Of a stretch of 64,000 nt of DNA, positions 24,029-36,440 are shown one piece after another. The DNA is from Balaenoptera acutorostrata. Its lineage: Eukaryota > Chordata > Mammalia > Artiodactyla > Balaenopteridae. Positions within the stretch are counted from its first letter, which is position 1. Every line of letters begins with the position of its first letter. Location of the stretch: contig NC_080081.1 of NCBI RefSeq assembly GCF_949987535.1, positions 40,154,428-40,218,427 on the forward strand, in the 5' to 3' direction. The notes beneath the pieces were generated by a model. The model saw nothing but the letters and a program-made list of their open reading frames with translations, searched no databases and was not told the DNA's origin. The position numbers and the translations under genes are program-made.

Positions 24029-24727
24029 TTTCACTGGTCAAAGTCAAGCATATTAGCCAGGTCTTCAAAATTGCAATTGTCAGCACTTCAGGAATTTTTC
24101 TGTAACATTTTAGACAAAGATAAATTTATTTCTTTAAATCACTGAACCAAGAAGTGATTACCCAGTCCATCCAACTTAAGGAAAGTTTTCTACTGATGTC
24201 AGCCTTCAGGTAGACCTCCCTAGTCATTAAGAAGGTCAAAATATTTTTTCCTAATGATATGCTTAAAGAATATCAATTGCATTAGAAACAATCTAAGTTT
24301 TGGACATTTGGATCAAAATCAAAAGGGAAAATAAAATAAAATACTGATGAATTTTATTTCTTTTAAATTTTACTTAATACCATTGCAGGGACTAACAGAA
24401 GCAAGTGTTGGATTTGAAGAACTCTGTCAGGAGTTAGGTCTTTCACTGTTATTTGGAACTTGTGGGTTTTAGACCATCATACTACTCATACAGCCCATTT
24501 CTTAGTCAGAAGTTTTTCCAGATCTTTGGCAATTGAGAAGAAGGGAAAAAATTAAAAATCTTTCATCTTCCTTAGGAAAAAAAATGAGCATTTTATTTTC
24601 CATTAAGGTAGCTGATACTCAACTTGTAAGCCAAAAAAATTGTATGATTCCAGCTCATAATCTATTTGGAAGGGACCCGTTCAGTGAGTGACAGTCAGCC
24701 CCTCACTTAAACCCCTTCCCTCCCCAG
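22553..24727. other. unique DNA, no gene seen
   Basis: No gene recognised. The 101-codon minus-strand open frame at 23331-23636 is hydrophobic/aromatic, without a domain, and most likely chance. Contains the (ATCT)n tract at 24007-24029. Confidence 0.5.
24007..24029. repeat. (ATCT)5-6 microsatellite
   Basis: Five to six uninterrupted ATCT units with a short imperfect lead-in from 23998; GATA-type on the opposite strand. Confidence 0.9.
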
Positions 24728-24780
24728 GTTCAGCAGCATTTCTGTCCTGCAGGAACTGACCTGCTCAGCAAAAGTTTTGG
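24728..24780 (+). other. exon-like segment with strong splice signals (unproven)
   Basis: A pyrimidine-rich acceptor (accccttccctccccag, ending at 24727) precedes 53 bases that end at a good donor (TTTTGG followed by gtaagg at 24781). An upstream 'cctcact' could serve as branch site. Two of three frames are open through the 53 bases (one reads VQQHFCPAGTDLL, another FSSISVLQELTC); the third has a stop. The local sequence is less AT-rich than its surroundings. It could be a noncoding-RNA exon, a coding microexon-scale piece or coincidence. No homologous protein is recognised. Confidence 0.2.
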
Positions 24781-27700
24781 GTAAGGCTGCAGTGGTTGGC
24801 CAGTTCCCAGATCTCTGGACTTCCACTTTTCTGGAACACCAGAAATCATTCATTTTGAACAGTAACATCTGGCTCTGAAAGTGGCCACGATAACTAAGCA
24901 AAATAATCAGAAAGTGACATTGGCACAAGCTGTAGTTTTTGGTGACCACTCAGGAATATTCAACATTACTTCTGGAATTATATCTAAAAATTAGTTGCTT
25001 GCCATTATAATGTCCTATGCTGCACTATCCCAAGAGGTGTGAACATGCTACAGGTTTGAGCATTGTAAAACTATGTTAGAATGCTAATACTTAGGTGGAG
25101 AGCCACACTTCCACATTGTAGCCTTCCTAAAAATGTCATTCTTTTAATGTCACTGAGGTCCTTTTTTAATAAAAGAGAATAAATTATTTCTGAAAAACAA
25201 TATTATTTTTCATATTTCCATTATTATCATTACAGATAAAAATCAATGCAGAGGCTACTTTTCTCATACTTGGCAGTTGTGCTTTATTACTTGGTATCCA
25301 AGTTAAAAATCTAAAATTGATTTCCCTGTGTGAACGAGTCTTAGCCAACCATCTGCTTAGGAGAGGGGAAGACAAAGCTCATTCTTTCCTGCTGCTGCTT
25401 CTCACTGCTGTTAGGTGGCTACTGGGAACCTTAAAATAGGATTGCCAGGTTTAACTTTTCAGAATATGGAGGAGGCATATGTGTCTGCCAGGGATTTGAG
25501 GCAGGGCAAGTTGTACTTAGACCAGTGGGACTAACTAAGTTATTAGATACTGACGTTGCTGAATGCCAGAGATAGAAGCACAGATGTCACCATCATGTCC
25601 TGCTACCCATTTCACATTCATGATTCAGCAATAAAAAATTGGATGATCTTGAATATATGGATCACCTGGGAACCTAGGTCTAGACTTAAATGTTATTATA
25701 ATACCTGGATTGCTTAATCCAGTTGATTGCAATTTTCAGGATGCATATGTTAGAAAAAAATAGCTTTGGTACTGGCTACAAATTAAAGGAACATCTAAGG
25801 AAAGAGATAAATTCTGGAGCTGAAGAATTTGTGATAATGTTTAGATGCAGAAAAGGTTGGAAACTTCACTGCTCATGGTAAACCTGATTGTGGAAGAGAA
25901 TTTCTGGCATTATAGAGTTTGTCATTGCAAAATATGCTGTAATAGAAAAAAAAATTGGAAAAAACAATTAGTACAATATTAAATATTTAAATCTGATATA
26001 TGAAACTAGATTTTGAAATACAGAAAATACTGAAATCATGTCTTAAAAGACCACAGAGTTCATAGGAAGAGAACATAATGTTAAAGACATTTTCCATTGG
26101 AATATAGAAAAAATTTATTATAAGCCCTGTATTTATTTTCTCATATTTATGGATATTTTCTTGCTTCCTGGCTTCTTTTCTTCATTTATCAAAGTCTGTG
26201 TGGTATTCAAGCATTAAATCTCTCTGCTTCTACATAACCCAGTCACACATGTACTCATCCAAATTTTAATCTCTTCCTCTCTCTCACCTCCCATCCTATT
26301 CCTTTCTGTCTTCCTTCCATTATATTACCTAATCCTTACATGTAAAGAATTTCTGTACTGTCTGCTTTACTTCACAGAATCTCTTAAATATGTTTCTATA
26401 AATTTCGAAGTAGGAAGAGTTTCTTCCTTATGTGTCAGTACAGACTTTTTTTTTTTTTTTTAATGGAAAACCTCAAAAGCTAACATTCATCAACTGAAAC
26501 AGAAATTGTAATGTTGAAGCAGGAAAATGTTTGCTATTTACTGCCATTCAACTTAAACTTATTCAATAATTTAGTGTGCTTGACCCCCATAATTATGATT
26601 TGAAAAAAGAAAAAAAAGGGAAAAGAACAAAAGGAGGAGGGAAAAGAATAGAGTGGAGACTGGAGGAGGGAAAGAAAAGAAAAATTGTATGTATCTGTAT
26701 GTGGTTATTCAAGACTCAGAGCAATTAGACCTTCACAAGGAAGCATCCAAGTGTTTAAAGTAGGTTCTACTATTTAGCTAAAGTAAAGCAAATTAAGACT
26801 GAGTCACAATTATGTTTTACTCCTTCCAGAGTTTTAAAGAATATTAGCCAAAACCGTATCCATGTGTTTTCCCATTATTCTATCTTATCTATCCCTTCTG
26901 TGTGCTAATGCATATCCAGCAAAATAGTTCTTCCCATTACACTTACCAGCATTTTAAATTTTGCAGCCCCTGTCAAGAAAATGGTATGTGGACAATTCAT
27001 AACTAGCCATACCTTAGTTTCAGCTGCTTCTCTGCCCTTCAAAAGTGACCCCTGCCAATAAAAAACCTGTTTCAATTCTGGATATTTTCAACGCTAACTT
27101 TGTTTAAAGTCTGAATTGTCTGTCTCAATTATGCAATTCACTGTGGTCTAAGAAACCTGACTTTTATTTTCCTTAGCAGTGTTTAAAATACTGACATATG
27201 ATAGACTACTTAGATAAAATTTCATTAAACAAGTACATGTAATTTAAGAATGATAAGGCAGCCATCTGAGGGACGTTTTGTTTCAGTGTCTACAAATGTA
27301 CTCTGTTTTATTTTAAGTTGTCAGGAATCTCAGGAATACCAAAACTGATGGACTGCAGGTCTTCAGGTTAAATACTCAACATATCAAGCTTTCATGTTAG
27401 AAATTAGTGACAACCATAGGTTGTTTTCTAATAATTTGGAATGAGAAAATGAAACCAATACTCCCATCAATGTCATAGATGCTACAATGAAATATTTAAG
27501 ATAGGATTTGTTGAAATATTCCAAATTATCTTTTACCTACACAGAAATCACACTTATAGCAATAGCATTAAGAGGCAAAAATACCCCCATAGCTACTGGG
27601 AAATGAATTCTACCGAAGGGCGGACCCCACACCTGGCCCCCCTCTGCTGCAGTGTTACAGAGTAGAGTTCCAGTGATGAAGAACGACTCTCTGTTAGTGA

Positions 27701-28384
27701 GTCCAAACCTGGGTCCTTTATATTGAATGCAGTATTTAGCATGCAAGAGTGAACATAGTTTAGAAGAAAGAGATTCTGTCGGAGAGCATTCCTAAGCCTC
27801 TTCTTGGAAAGTTTTTTTTCTCTCTCGGTTATATTTACACTTGAGCATATTTATTGTGGCTTTTTTCATTGTTTTGTTGGTATCATAACATTATAAACTT
27901 TGAGAAGTTCCCCATCTCTGAGGAGAAATGATGAAAGTCCTTTAATAGGAGAACATTGCTCTAGTGGAAAGGTTTACCCTCAAATGAGTTTTCAGTGTGT
28001 CTTTGGGCTCCAGGTGAGATCTGTGCCCTGTTCATGAGATGGCATATAAACTCTTTTCTTTAGTCGCCTCTTTCTAAACCACTATATATGGTTTTGCTGA
28101 ATCATGGAAAATAGAAATTTTCCTGTAGCTAAAAATCTCATACGTGTTTTAAACAAAAATTTGGCAATATTAGATGAAAAATATGATAAGAATCTACAAC
28201 TTTGTGGCATTTATAGAAATAATATCTATGTATTTTATTGTCATTAACGATTATGTGGTTAGGATTAGGAGTTTTGTTTGGTTTTTTTTGTTATTGTTTT
28301 GTTTTTGCACTCTCCAGGTACTTGTGATAAAGTGGTGAATAAAACCACACAGTTCTCCTTAGAGGGTGTAAATTCTAAGTAATT
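24781..28384. other. unique DNA with low-complexity tracts, no gene seen
   Basis: Contains a T16 run at 26446-26461 with no visible TSD and a purine-rich tract at 26602-26684. No exon, RNA gene or interspersed repeat recognised. Open frames do not exceed 80 codons. Confidence 0.5.
26602..26684. repeat. purine-rich (GA)-type low-complexity tract
   Basis: About 80 bases almost wholly A/G ('gaaaaaagaaaaaaaaggg', 'aaggaggagggaaaagaa', 'gaggagggaaagaaaagaa') with a few C/T interruptions. Not coding. Confidence 0.85.
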
Positions 28385-28612
28385 CAGAGATTAAGGATAT
28401 AACTTTGGATTTAATCGGAACTAAACTGTGATCCTATCTTGGCCAAATATTAGCCCCGTGAAGATGGATATGTTGTAAACTCTGAGTCACAATGTTCTCA
28501 TGGGTAAATAACAGATAATAATCACTCTTTTGAAGCTTAGGTTACATAATTAAAGTGAGGAGCCTAACACAGGACTTCATTTCCAGGAAGTGTACAATAG
28601 ATATTGGTTATT
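28385..28612 (+). repeat. MIR SINE, sense, old
   Basis: Near full-length MIR: 'ttggatttaatcggaac' (tRNA-like head, 'tttggagtcagacagacc'), 'gagtcacaatgttctcatgggtaaataa' (matches 'gcctcagtttcctcatctgtaaaat'), 'gataataatcactc', 'aattaaagtgaggagcctaacacagg' and 'acaatagatattggttatta' (matches 'tcaataaatgttggttatta'). Confidence 0.75.
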
Positions 28613-28674
28613 AGTACTGTTTGACGCACGCTAAAATCCTAACAGTAATAGGAGCAGTTTGTACATTGACTTGT

Positions 28675-28865
28675 ATGGGTCACAAATGCCATCTGCAAAC
28701 TTCCCAGCAATCCTGTAAGGTGTGTTTAGTCGTCCTGTTTACAGTTGAAGAATCTGGGGCTTAGGGCAAGAGTAATTAAAACTCGCCCAAGTCTCACAGC
28801 TGCTACTTGTCAAAACAAAGACTTGAACCACATTCATCTGATGCCAAAGCCCATGTGTTTCCACT
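28675..28865 (-). repeat. MIR SINE, antisense, old
   Basis: 'agcaatcctgtaaggtgtg', 'cctgtttacagttgaagaatctggggc', 'actcgcccaagtctcacagctgctacttgtc' and 'gacttgaaccacattcatctga' follow the antisense MIR order ('ccctgtgaggtaggt', 'cattttacagatgaggaaactgaggc', 'acttgcccaaggtcacacagctag', 'gattcgaacccagg'). Lies only about 60 bp from a sense MIR, tail to tail. Confidence 0.8.
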
Positions 28866-31134
28866 GCATTAATCTCATCCTCAATCCAAGGCTTGCACTC
28901 CTTGGAGCAGCCATTTTTCTCTTTTTTCCTACATGGGAGAGAAACCAATTATACCTTTCCCTGTCCCCAAACCTGCATTCCGGAAGCAGCAAGACAGTCA
29001 ACTAACTTCCTCATAAAACTGCCTTCTGGTTATATAATCTTGGAGCAGATTTTGGCCATTCACTATTAAAATAATCTCTCTCTAGCATCACCTCCTCCCT
29101 GATTTATTCCATTCCAAATCTATCCCCTTATATGTAAGCTTTTGGTATAATTTAGCTTCCAAACTTTGACATTTGTGGGAGTAAAAAGGGCATCAATGAT
29201 AATTACTCTGGTTTACCAGTTATAAACAAGCTCCATCCTGGAGAAACGAAGATGTACCACCATTCTATTTATGTATCCAAGGTTTAGATTATGTGTTAGA
29301 TTAAGAAAGTAGTGAGCACAAAAGGGAGAAACACTCTTTGCCTTGATATATGTACACACAAACATTTCCCCCTTAAGGTCAGAGTAAAGTCACTACATTA
29401 TTAATACACTTTCAGTTTGTATTCAGTCACCTGCTGCAGCTGTGTAGTGACAACCTCCACCTTTCTTTGCTCCTTCAGACCAACAGAGATGAATAACTGG
29501 CACCTTCTCCTTATAACATTTAAATAATCTATTTTCCATTCAGGGGATCTGTGGATAAAAACATTTTATTTTCTCCTGCAAATCCTTCGGTCAGTGCCCA
29601 GATACACAACCTATGCATTCGGGAGGAAATGTGCTGTGTAAAATGGTTTGTTCAGTCCAGCTAAGTATCTCTGCAAAGGAAGAGGCATTTATAAGCTGTA
29701 ATGCAAATTTTGCTATCATGGAAACCACCAGTTATTTGCTGTAGTTTCTTATTGCAACCAACATCTTAGAAACTGACTGCTAGGTAAATTCATTTATAAA
29801 GGAATAAAGAGAAGTGATGATAAGCAGAGTGTGTAGTAGGCGATTGAATCCGGGTGTGGGGAAGAAAGAAAGGAAAAAAAAAATACAGCAAGTAGAAATG
29901 AGACAGAAAATACCTATTATGATTTCCTTCCAATTTTATTGAGTTTTAGGATCAGTGAATTTGCTGAAAATTTCTTGTTCATCTTTACCAGGTGTCTGTG
30001 ATACCTGTGATAGTTGATTGCTTTTAAAACATCTTTTTCTGTTATAACATTTAAATAACATGCAAGCTATAAATAAATGGAAGGAAGATGGACTATCAAT
30101 CTGGTTTTACAGTATTGTAGTTATAAACGGGAAAGTTTCCACAATTTATCCTAAAATTCATACAAAACTCATAATTGACAGAAAATATATCTTAATATGA
30201 TAAAAACTTAAATAGACTCAAAGTAGCAAAGCAAAGGTCATTGAAGAGAGAGATGCAAGTAAAAAAAATTAAAAGATTCATTAGTTTCAAAAAAGAAACC
30301 TATTAAAACAGCATATGCCAATTATACAGTTTACAATTACACTATGCATCTCAGTGATGTGTTTAAACTTAATGATTCATGCCCTGACCCATAATTTCAC
30401 TTACTTTCTTTTCCTTCCCACTATCCCTCTTTTCTTGCTTGCTTCATTCTTTTTTTTTTTTTAACTTAATTATTTACTCACAGTTCTGAGGTCATCAATC
30501 TCTTTCTGAGTCTAATTTTTTAAGAGTCTTGCCTCCCTTCTTCATTAGCTTTCTATACAGTTATACTAGTATATTTTTGTTTTTAGGGTCTCCTCTCTCC
30601 CTTATTAGTCCTACTTTTCAAAAATTCTGGCAGTAAAACTGTTTCTATTCTTAGGAATGTTGGACTCTGCTCATCTAAAATTCCCATCTGACAGTAGTTT
30701 ATTTTATTATTTAAAATATGAGCAGCCCATGTCTTTTGAGGATTTCTGTCATTTACACATAAACAAACATCAGTTTTTCCCTGTTTATCAGAATTAAGCT
30801 AGGAGTAAGCAGTGCTCTATGTATTTCTACTTTCTGTCAGATAAAATTTGACTTCAAGGCAAGTCTTAAATTTTATCAGATAGTCTATTTTAGATAACTG
30901 AGTCATCTAGCAGTTTTCATGATAGTTAATGTACCCGTCCCATAAGCACTGCCAGCCACAAACCGAATTAGAAAAGGCATTTTCCATGTTGCAGGCTTTT
31001 TGCTAGAATATCTGTCTCTATCTTTCTTTGTCCAATCAATTGTTCACTTTGTATACTTGCCTGAAAAACAGTGTCTTTCCCAGCAGCTTGAGTCTATTCA
31101 TCTTACTCCAATTTTCTCTCCTATTACTGTGGTC
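28866..31134. other. unique DNA; part may be conserved noncoding sequence
   Basis: No gene. The part at about 29395-29800 is of mixed composition, free of recognisable repeats, and includes an octamer ATGCAAAT at 29701-29708. By eye it looks less decayed than its surroundings, but conservation cannot be judged from one sequence. T-rich run at 30452-30464. Confidence 0.4.
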
Positions 31135-31465
31135 CAATGGTTATCAAAGTAAGGGCTGGGGACTCCTGGGGGTCTGGAAGGTCAAAACTGTTTCACAATA
31201 AGACTGAGACATTCTTTGCCTTTACCACCATCATTCTGTCATGTGTAGAGAGGAGTTTGCCGAAGACTGCATCACATGTGATGGCTTCATTGTTCTGATC
31301 ACTAATCGGAGGTGAACTTGGTATTCTTGTGTTTAAAATTTTTCTGTTTAATTTTAACATAGTAAATATTGATAGATATACACACACATAAGCAAAAGCT
31401 CTTTAGGGTCCTCAGATTTTTTTAGTGAAAAGAGCTCCTGAGACCAAAATAGTTGAGAACTGCTG
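31135..31465. mobile_element. ancient hAT-type DNA transposon remnant (Tip100/Arthur/Zaphod-like)
   Basis: Ends resemble hAT terminal inverted repeats: caatggttatcaaag at the left and 'agttgagaactgctg' at the right (inverted 'cagcagttctcaact'). Internal blocks 'ggggactcctgggggtctgg' and 'gctctttagggtcctcag ... gctcctgagaccaaaa' match the 'aggacccc' repeats of old mammalian hAT-Tip100 MITEs. Flanks ctgtggtc (31127-31134) and ctacagtc (31466-31473) look like an 8-bp TSD differing only by three transitions. Exact family not certain. Confidence 0.65.
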
Positions 31466-31828
31466 CTACAGTCCAGTCCAGGTAGTGTATTACCAAGTCT
31501 CAATGATAACTATAAAATATATATAGTTTGTGTAAAGTTGCAAGTATATTTTGTTTATTTCTCACACTTGTTGAAATTACAAGTTTACATCTTAAGCTGA
31601 AGTGGTTTTACCCGCCTTTTCTATGATAGTTTCTCTTAAAAGTTACCGGTATTTCTTGAGCGTTTTTCATTCTTTAATACACCTGTTATATCTCTAGAAG
31701 CTTTTTTGCCTGAGGACAGAGTGCTTTGTTAGTTAAACAGTATTTAGAGAAAGAGACATTTGTGTTTATTTCATTAAAGGGTATTAGTAGTAGTATGATT
31801 TTAGTCAACTGCCAGCACATTTTGACAA

Positions 31829-31877
31829 AAATAAATAATTTATTTAATTATTTATTTAAATGAATAATTATTTATTT
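31829..31877. repeat. AT-rich inverted repeat plus direct repeat
   Basis: aaataaataatt (31829-31840) and its exact reverse complement aattatttattt (31846-31857) flank a 5-base spacer, so a 12-bp perfect stem is possible. A second aattatttattt follows at 31866-31877, giving an alternative stem partner. Confidence 0.9.
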
Positions 31878-33528
31878 AAAAATAAGTAATCAATTTGGAA
31901 AGCTGATTTAAAACACATAAGGGCAGAATGTAGATTAACTTTTTGCTTATTACCTCTGTCATTGTATCCATGTGATAAACAACTTCTATTTTTCATTGTT
32001 TACTATTATGTTAAGTGCATTTTGCATGACTAAGCTAACAGTTAACATTATTTCAGTTTAAAATGCTGAGAAACAGAATTTTTCAGCAGAGGTAAGTTTA
32101 GCATATTACACATTTAATAGTGGCATCCCTGCTGCATCCATTAAGATGATTTAATAAATCAAAGATCCAGGTCAATCAACAATCAGATTGTGATCATTAT
32201 AATTCAAAGTCTTAAATTAGGAGGATGGATATAAATCTTTAATCTAAGTTATATTGATATTTACTTTATGTAACCAATAATAATACATTTTAATGACAAT
32301 AACATAGATATTAGGTATGTTAATGAACATATTCTTACGTAAGCTTTTAAGTTCAGTGTTTCTCTTATTAAAGAAATATATGCAAATAAAATAAATCAGA
32401 TTTCTCTAAACCATAAAGACATTTCTTGTTTACTTAACAAGAAAGTTGATTATACTCAGTTTCAGAATTGGTTTAATAGCAGTTTATGTCATGAAGGGCT
32501 GAATGTTTTCTGTTTTTCAACTCTGTCACCTTTTTTTCCTCTTGTTGGTTTCAATATGGCTGCACTAGATTCAAGTTCCACATATTAACTCTGTCTTCTA
32601 AGGCAGAATGTAGTCTGTAAAAAAGAGAGATAATTTATTTATTAATTTTTTAAAACCAGAAGAATAGATTTCCTTGGAAACCCTCCAACAGACTTCTCCT
32701 ACCTAATGACTCCCTGCCTAGAAGTGTGTCACATGGCAATCCCCTAGGGCAAGCAAAACTTAGAAAGTGAATATCAGGTGGAAAAACTAAAAAATTTGAA
32801 TAATTAGCTTATACCTCTCAGTCCCCTTCTAGCCTGAGCACATTGATTGACATTGTGAAAAATATGCCAGTTCTGCTAGGAAGGGAGGGATCATTCTTGT
32901 GGAATAGGAAACTAACAGCTTTTGCCATAATTGATAAGTGATAAGAACAGGGGCATAGACAGGATGCTCAGAAACCCAGATGGTAAGGAAGCCCAGTCCA
33001 AGGACCTGGGGGGAGTCACACAGGAATAGAGGCTAAGTGATACAAATCTGGAAGGTAGAGTAAGAGTTAGCTAGGTAGACATGTGGGAAGGCAAACAGAA
33101 AGACATTATCTGGGGCCTTAGGTGGTATAAAAAGTCTGAAGTGATTTCAAAAGCCAGTTTTCATTCTATAAATTGTATTTGTTTGAAGGCAATTACTATG
33201 CATTTCTCTGCACCCTTGCATAGGTATGTTTCAAGACTCAAGCAGTGCTAAGATTAAACCAGTAGGATGCATGTCCACATAGGCATATCACTGCATTAGG
33301 TCTATGAAGTGCTTTCACACACTTCTGATTTCCCTGCACATTTAAAGTGGTGTGAGAAAGATGTGTCCTTTTTCCTGTTAGTTCTCCAGGGAGACTAGAT
33401 TCCTTATTACATTCTTTTAGATTACATTATCAGTCTCTGGTGGGGTCTTCTTAACTTCTAAAGCACAAAACAATTAAAATCACTGAGCAAAGTGTCTTGG
33501 GACCTGCTGGCCTTTTTTCTCTCCAAAA

Positions 33529-33565
33529 CTATACTCGGAAGTTAAAAAAACTATACTCGGAAGTT
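33529..33565. repeat. 22-bp-period tandem duplication
   Basis: ctatactcggaagtt occurs at 33529-33543 and again at 33551-33565, separated by an A7 stretch; period 22, both copies identical over 15 bp. Confidence 0.9.
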
Positions 33566-35234
33566 GAAATCAAACACCTTTCTGAAAAATTATATTTGTT
33601 GTATAGTCATTGTTAAGACTGGGCATTTCCAGTAATGGGCCCACTAGCCCACTGCAGTTTACCTGGAGAATAGAGATTTCATGAGTTTGGCTTTACTTGG
33701 CAATAGTGAAGGAAGGTAATGGGTGTATCTTGCATTATTGTCCCGGTTCTCTATTCAAAAAGTGTTTGCAAACTTGCAATTAACAGAGGCTCCTTGTTTC
33801 CATTGTTTTTATGTGGCAGAAGAGCTTGGAATTTCATTTGTCTAAGCAAGTAGTATGATTTACAAGAAGTTCAATCATTTCAATAGTATATCATTCTGTT
33901 GGAAACCTAATAATATGAACAGGGCTGTGTCTGTCACTCTTGATTTTCATTACTGCAAACAGAAATTGATAAAGTTATCTGGCCATAGTATGACTCTTTT
34001 CAGTAGGGAAAGCCATAACTGGAGAACAACTGCTAACTATGGAAAAATGATGATGACACATTTTTGTCCTTAGAAATTTATTGTATAGATAGGATCTATT
34101 ATTTATACATTGCATTTGATTAATGTTTATTTATAAGGATTTAAAAAAATATTTTTATACTCTGACTAATAGTGCCTCCTTGCCTGGGAATGATACTCAC
34201 TGTATGTATCAACAGGTTTCATTTTGGCATTGATAACACACCTGTATCCTAAGAGACTTGTAAATGTAGCTGATTGTTAGAAATAAAGTGGATAGACTTC
34301 ATGCCAAAACATGAAGATAGAATACTTTGTCTAAACCCAGTTTTTGTTCAGATGATCCATGGTAGTGGGTAGTTCTTGCATTGATAAGTCAGGAACACGC
34401 TTCACTGACCGGAAGTGATTGTAGACTGTGAGCCAGTGTGGCAGCCCGTACATTGTTACAGCACTGATAGTGACATTGGACTGCACTGGCCATGCTTTGT
34501 CTAATGAATCCCAGCTTTCTTCCCTTAAATTGAACTGGAAAGTCGTAAAATAAAAGTTTAAGACAATAAATTATAACCCAGTGTCTAATACTCACTTTTT
34601 TTAAATTTATCTAATCAAATTAACAATATTTGTGTGTATGAACAGATTCCTTTTTTTCCTGTGGGTGGTATTTTACTTAAGAATCCAGCTTTGTTTATTT
34701 GTTTCTTTTTTGCTTTGTTCTGCCTTTTTATTTTAAACAAAAAGCTGTTTTCTAGACTAGGTATATAGGGGAATTGCAATTCTGTTTTGTTTGTTTTAAA
34801 TTTAAATGTTATTAATATGCCTTAGACAAAAGTGAACAAATGAACATTTGGCTTAGGTACACATCCTACCTTAGGGGAATAATCAAATGTGTTTTCATAT
34901 TTCCTTACTCTGACTTTCCATTCTAATTCCAAACAAGTATCAGTAACACCACCAAATTGATTTTCCCAGCTTCCTATTTTAAGCACTGCTTAAAAAAAAG
35001 AGGGAGGTGGCTGGGGGAAGGTGGAAACTCTTCATTCCTGTCTAAACCACTTAAACATCAAAAATAAGCTTCCGGCAAGAGATAGAAAGATGCAGGCCAA
35101 CCCCAGGCATAATACACACCTTTCAGAAGTTTCTTTCTAGAACAGAAATGGCACAATCCACCTTAGGTGAGCTTATGGATATGCCCAGTTCAGATTAGTG
35201 GAACACCATAGGAAGAGACCCAGGCTGACTATTC

Positions 35235-35480
35235 AGGAGAGAAAAATAATTGAACACTTATGGTGCCAGACTCTATTCTAGGGCCCTTCAAGTGCATGCT
35301 CATTTATGCGGTACTGTAGCTCTGCAGGATAGGGATTATTATTCCCAATATTTATAAGTGGAAAAAAAAAGCAAGGCTCCAAAAAGCATAGTAACTTGTC
35401 CAGAGTCTCCCATTGTATGTGGTAGTACCCGGATTTGGTTATAGCTGTGCCTAATTCCAGGCTTTTACCACTGCATAACT
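35235..35480 (-). repeat. MIR SINE, antisense, near full length
   Basis: 'attgaacacttatggtgccagactctattctaggg', 'ggattattattcccaatatttataagtgg', 'aacttgtccagagtctccca' and 'acccggatttggttatagc' follow antisense MIR order. A9 run at 35353-35361 is probably internal slippage. Confidence 0.75.
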
Positions 35481-36288
35481 CAGGAAAAACTTACTGCCTT
35501 AATGAGAGGTGGGATTCAGTACCACCTTATCCCTTGGTAGCTTAATCAACAATTCTCACAGTATGCAATTAAAAATTATTTTGTCCAGGTGCATGCCATC
35601 TATGAACTATGTATCACTTTTGTTATTTGTTTTATTTTCTTTTTATAAGTTTGTTGTATTCAGTAGATGAAAATCATAATTTCATTTATAATAAAAATGA
35701 CTCATATATTTCAATAAATATTAGCTATAGTCTGGCGATTGACATGAGTAATGCATAGGTCTTAGTTTTTGAACTTTCTTAGTAGGTACCAAAATGTTAT
35801 TTTCTTATATATTTAAAATTATATTGTTAACTTCAGAACTCAATTTAAAATTCACTTAAATGTGATCTATTATATAAATTTTTCCTGGTTTCTTCTTTCA
35901 CATTCAGTGAGGCTGCCTCAATTTTACGTATTTGTGAGAATCAACAAAAGAGAGAGTAAGCAAAACCTAATGGGGATATAGATTTTTAAAAAATAGACAG
36001 ATTAAGTCTTCAATTAATTAAAATACCTCTAAATCTTCAAGATCTTTTTGTGTTCTTTACTTATATGAATCTAAACCTGAGTCTATTATTTATAAAGTCA
36101 AGTCATAATCATTCCAACAGCAGAATTTCTAAATACATTTATTGACTGTTTAACAATAATTCAAGAAATAGTAACCAAAAAAATCTGCACTCTCTACTGA
36201 AAATTTATCCTTAATTCATGTGTATCATCTAATCTTACAGAGCTGCTTTCTTATTTGCTGCACCTCTCACCCCAGATTTTGTTTTAAA
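35481..36288. other. AT-rich unique DNA, nothing recognised
   Basis: No repeat family, RNA gene or exon signature. Confidence 0.5.
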
Positions 36289-36440
36289 GCATGGGGTAAG
36301 GATTCTGGTGGCCTCATTTTTTTTTCAGTCAGTCCTAACTCTGCCTATCATGTACAATATGACATTGGACAGATCATTTAACTGTTTGGAATCTCAGTGT
36401 TCTATTCTACAAAACGAATGGTCAGAGTATTTTCCAGTTT
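36289..36440 (+). repeat. MIR SINE, sense, partial
   Basis: 'aagcatggggtaaggattctgg', 'ctaactctgcctatcatgtac', 'acattggacagatcatttaactgtttggaatctcag' match MIR ('gagcacgggctttggagtc', 'ctggctctgccacttact', 'accttgggcaagttacttaacctctctgagcctcag'). Confidence 0.7.

Larger units (their letters stand above)
31466..35234. other. unique DNA, no gene seen
   Basis: Holds an AT-rich inverted repeat (31829-31877) and a 22-bp-period duplication (33529-33565). The region 34330-34600 is less AT-rich and gives a 68-codon minus-strand open frame without domain. No host exon recognised. Confidence 0.5.

Noticed and set aside
26446..26461. Second orphan poly(T) retroinsertion
   Set aside because: T16 run has no convincing flanking duplication, unlike the one at 59626-59665.
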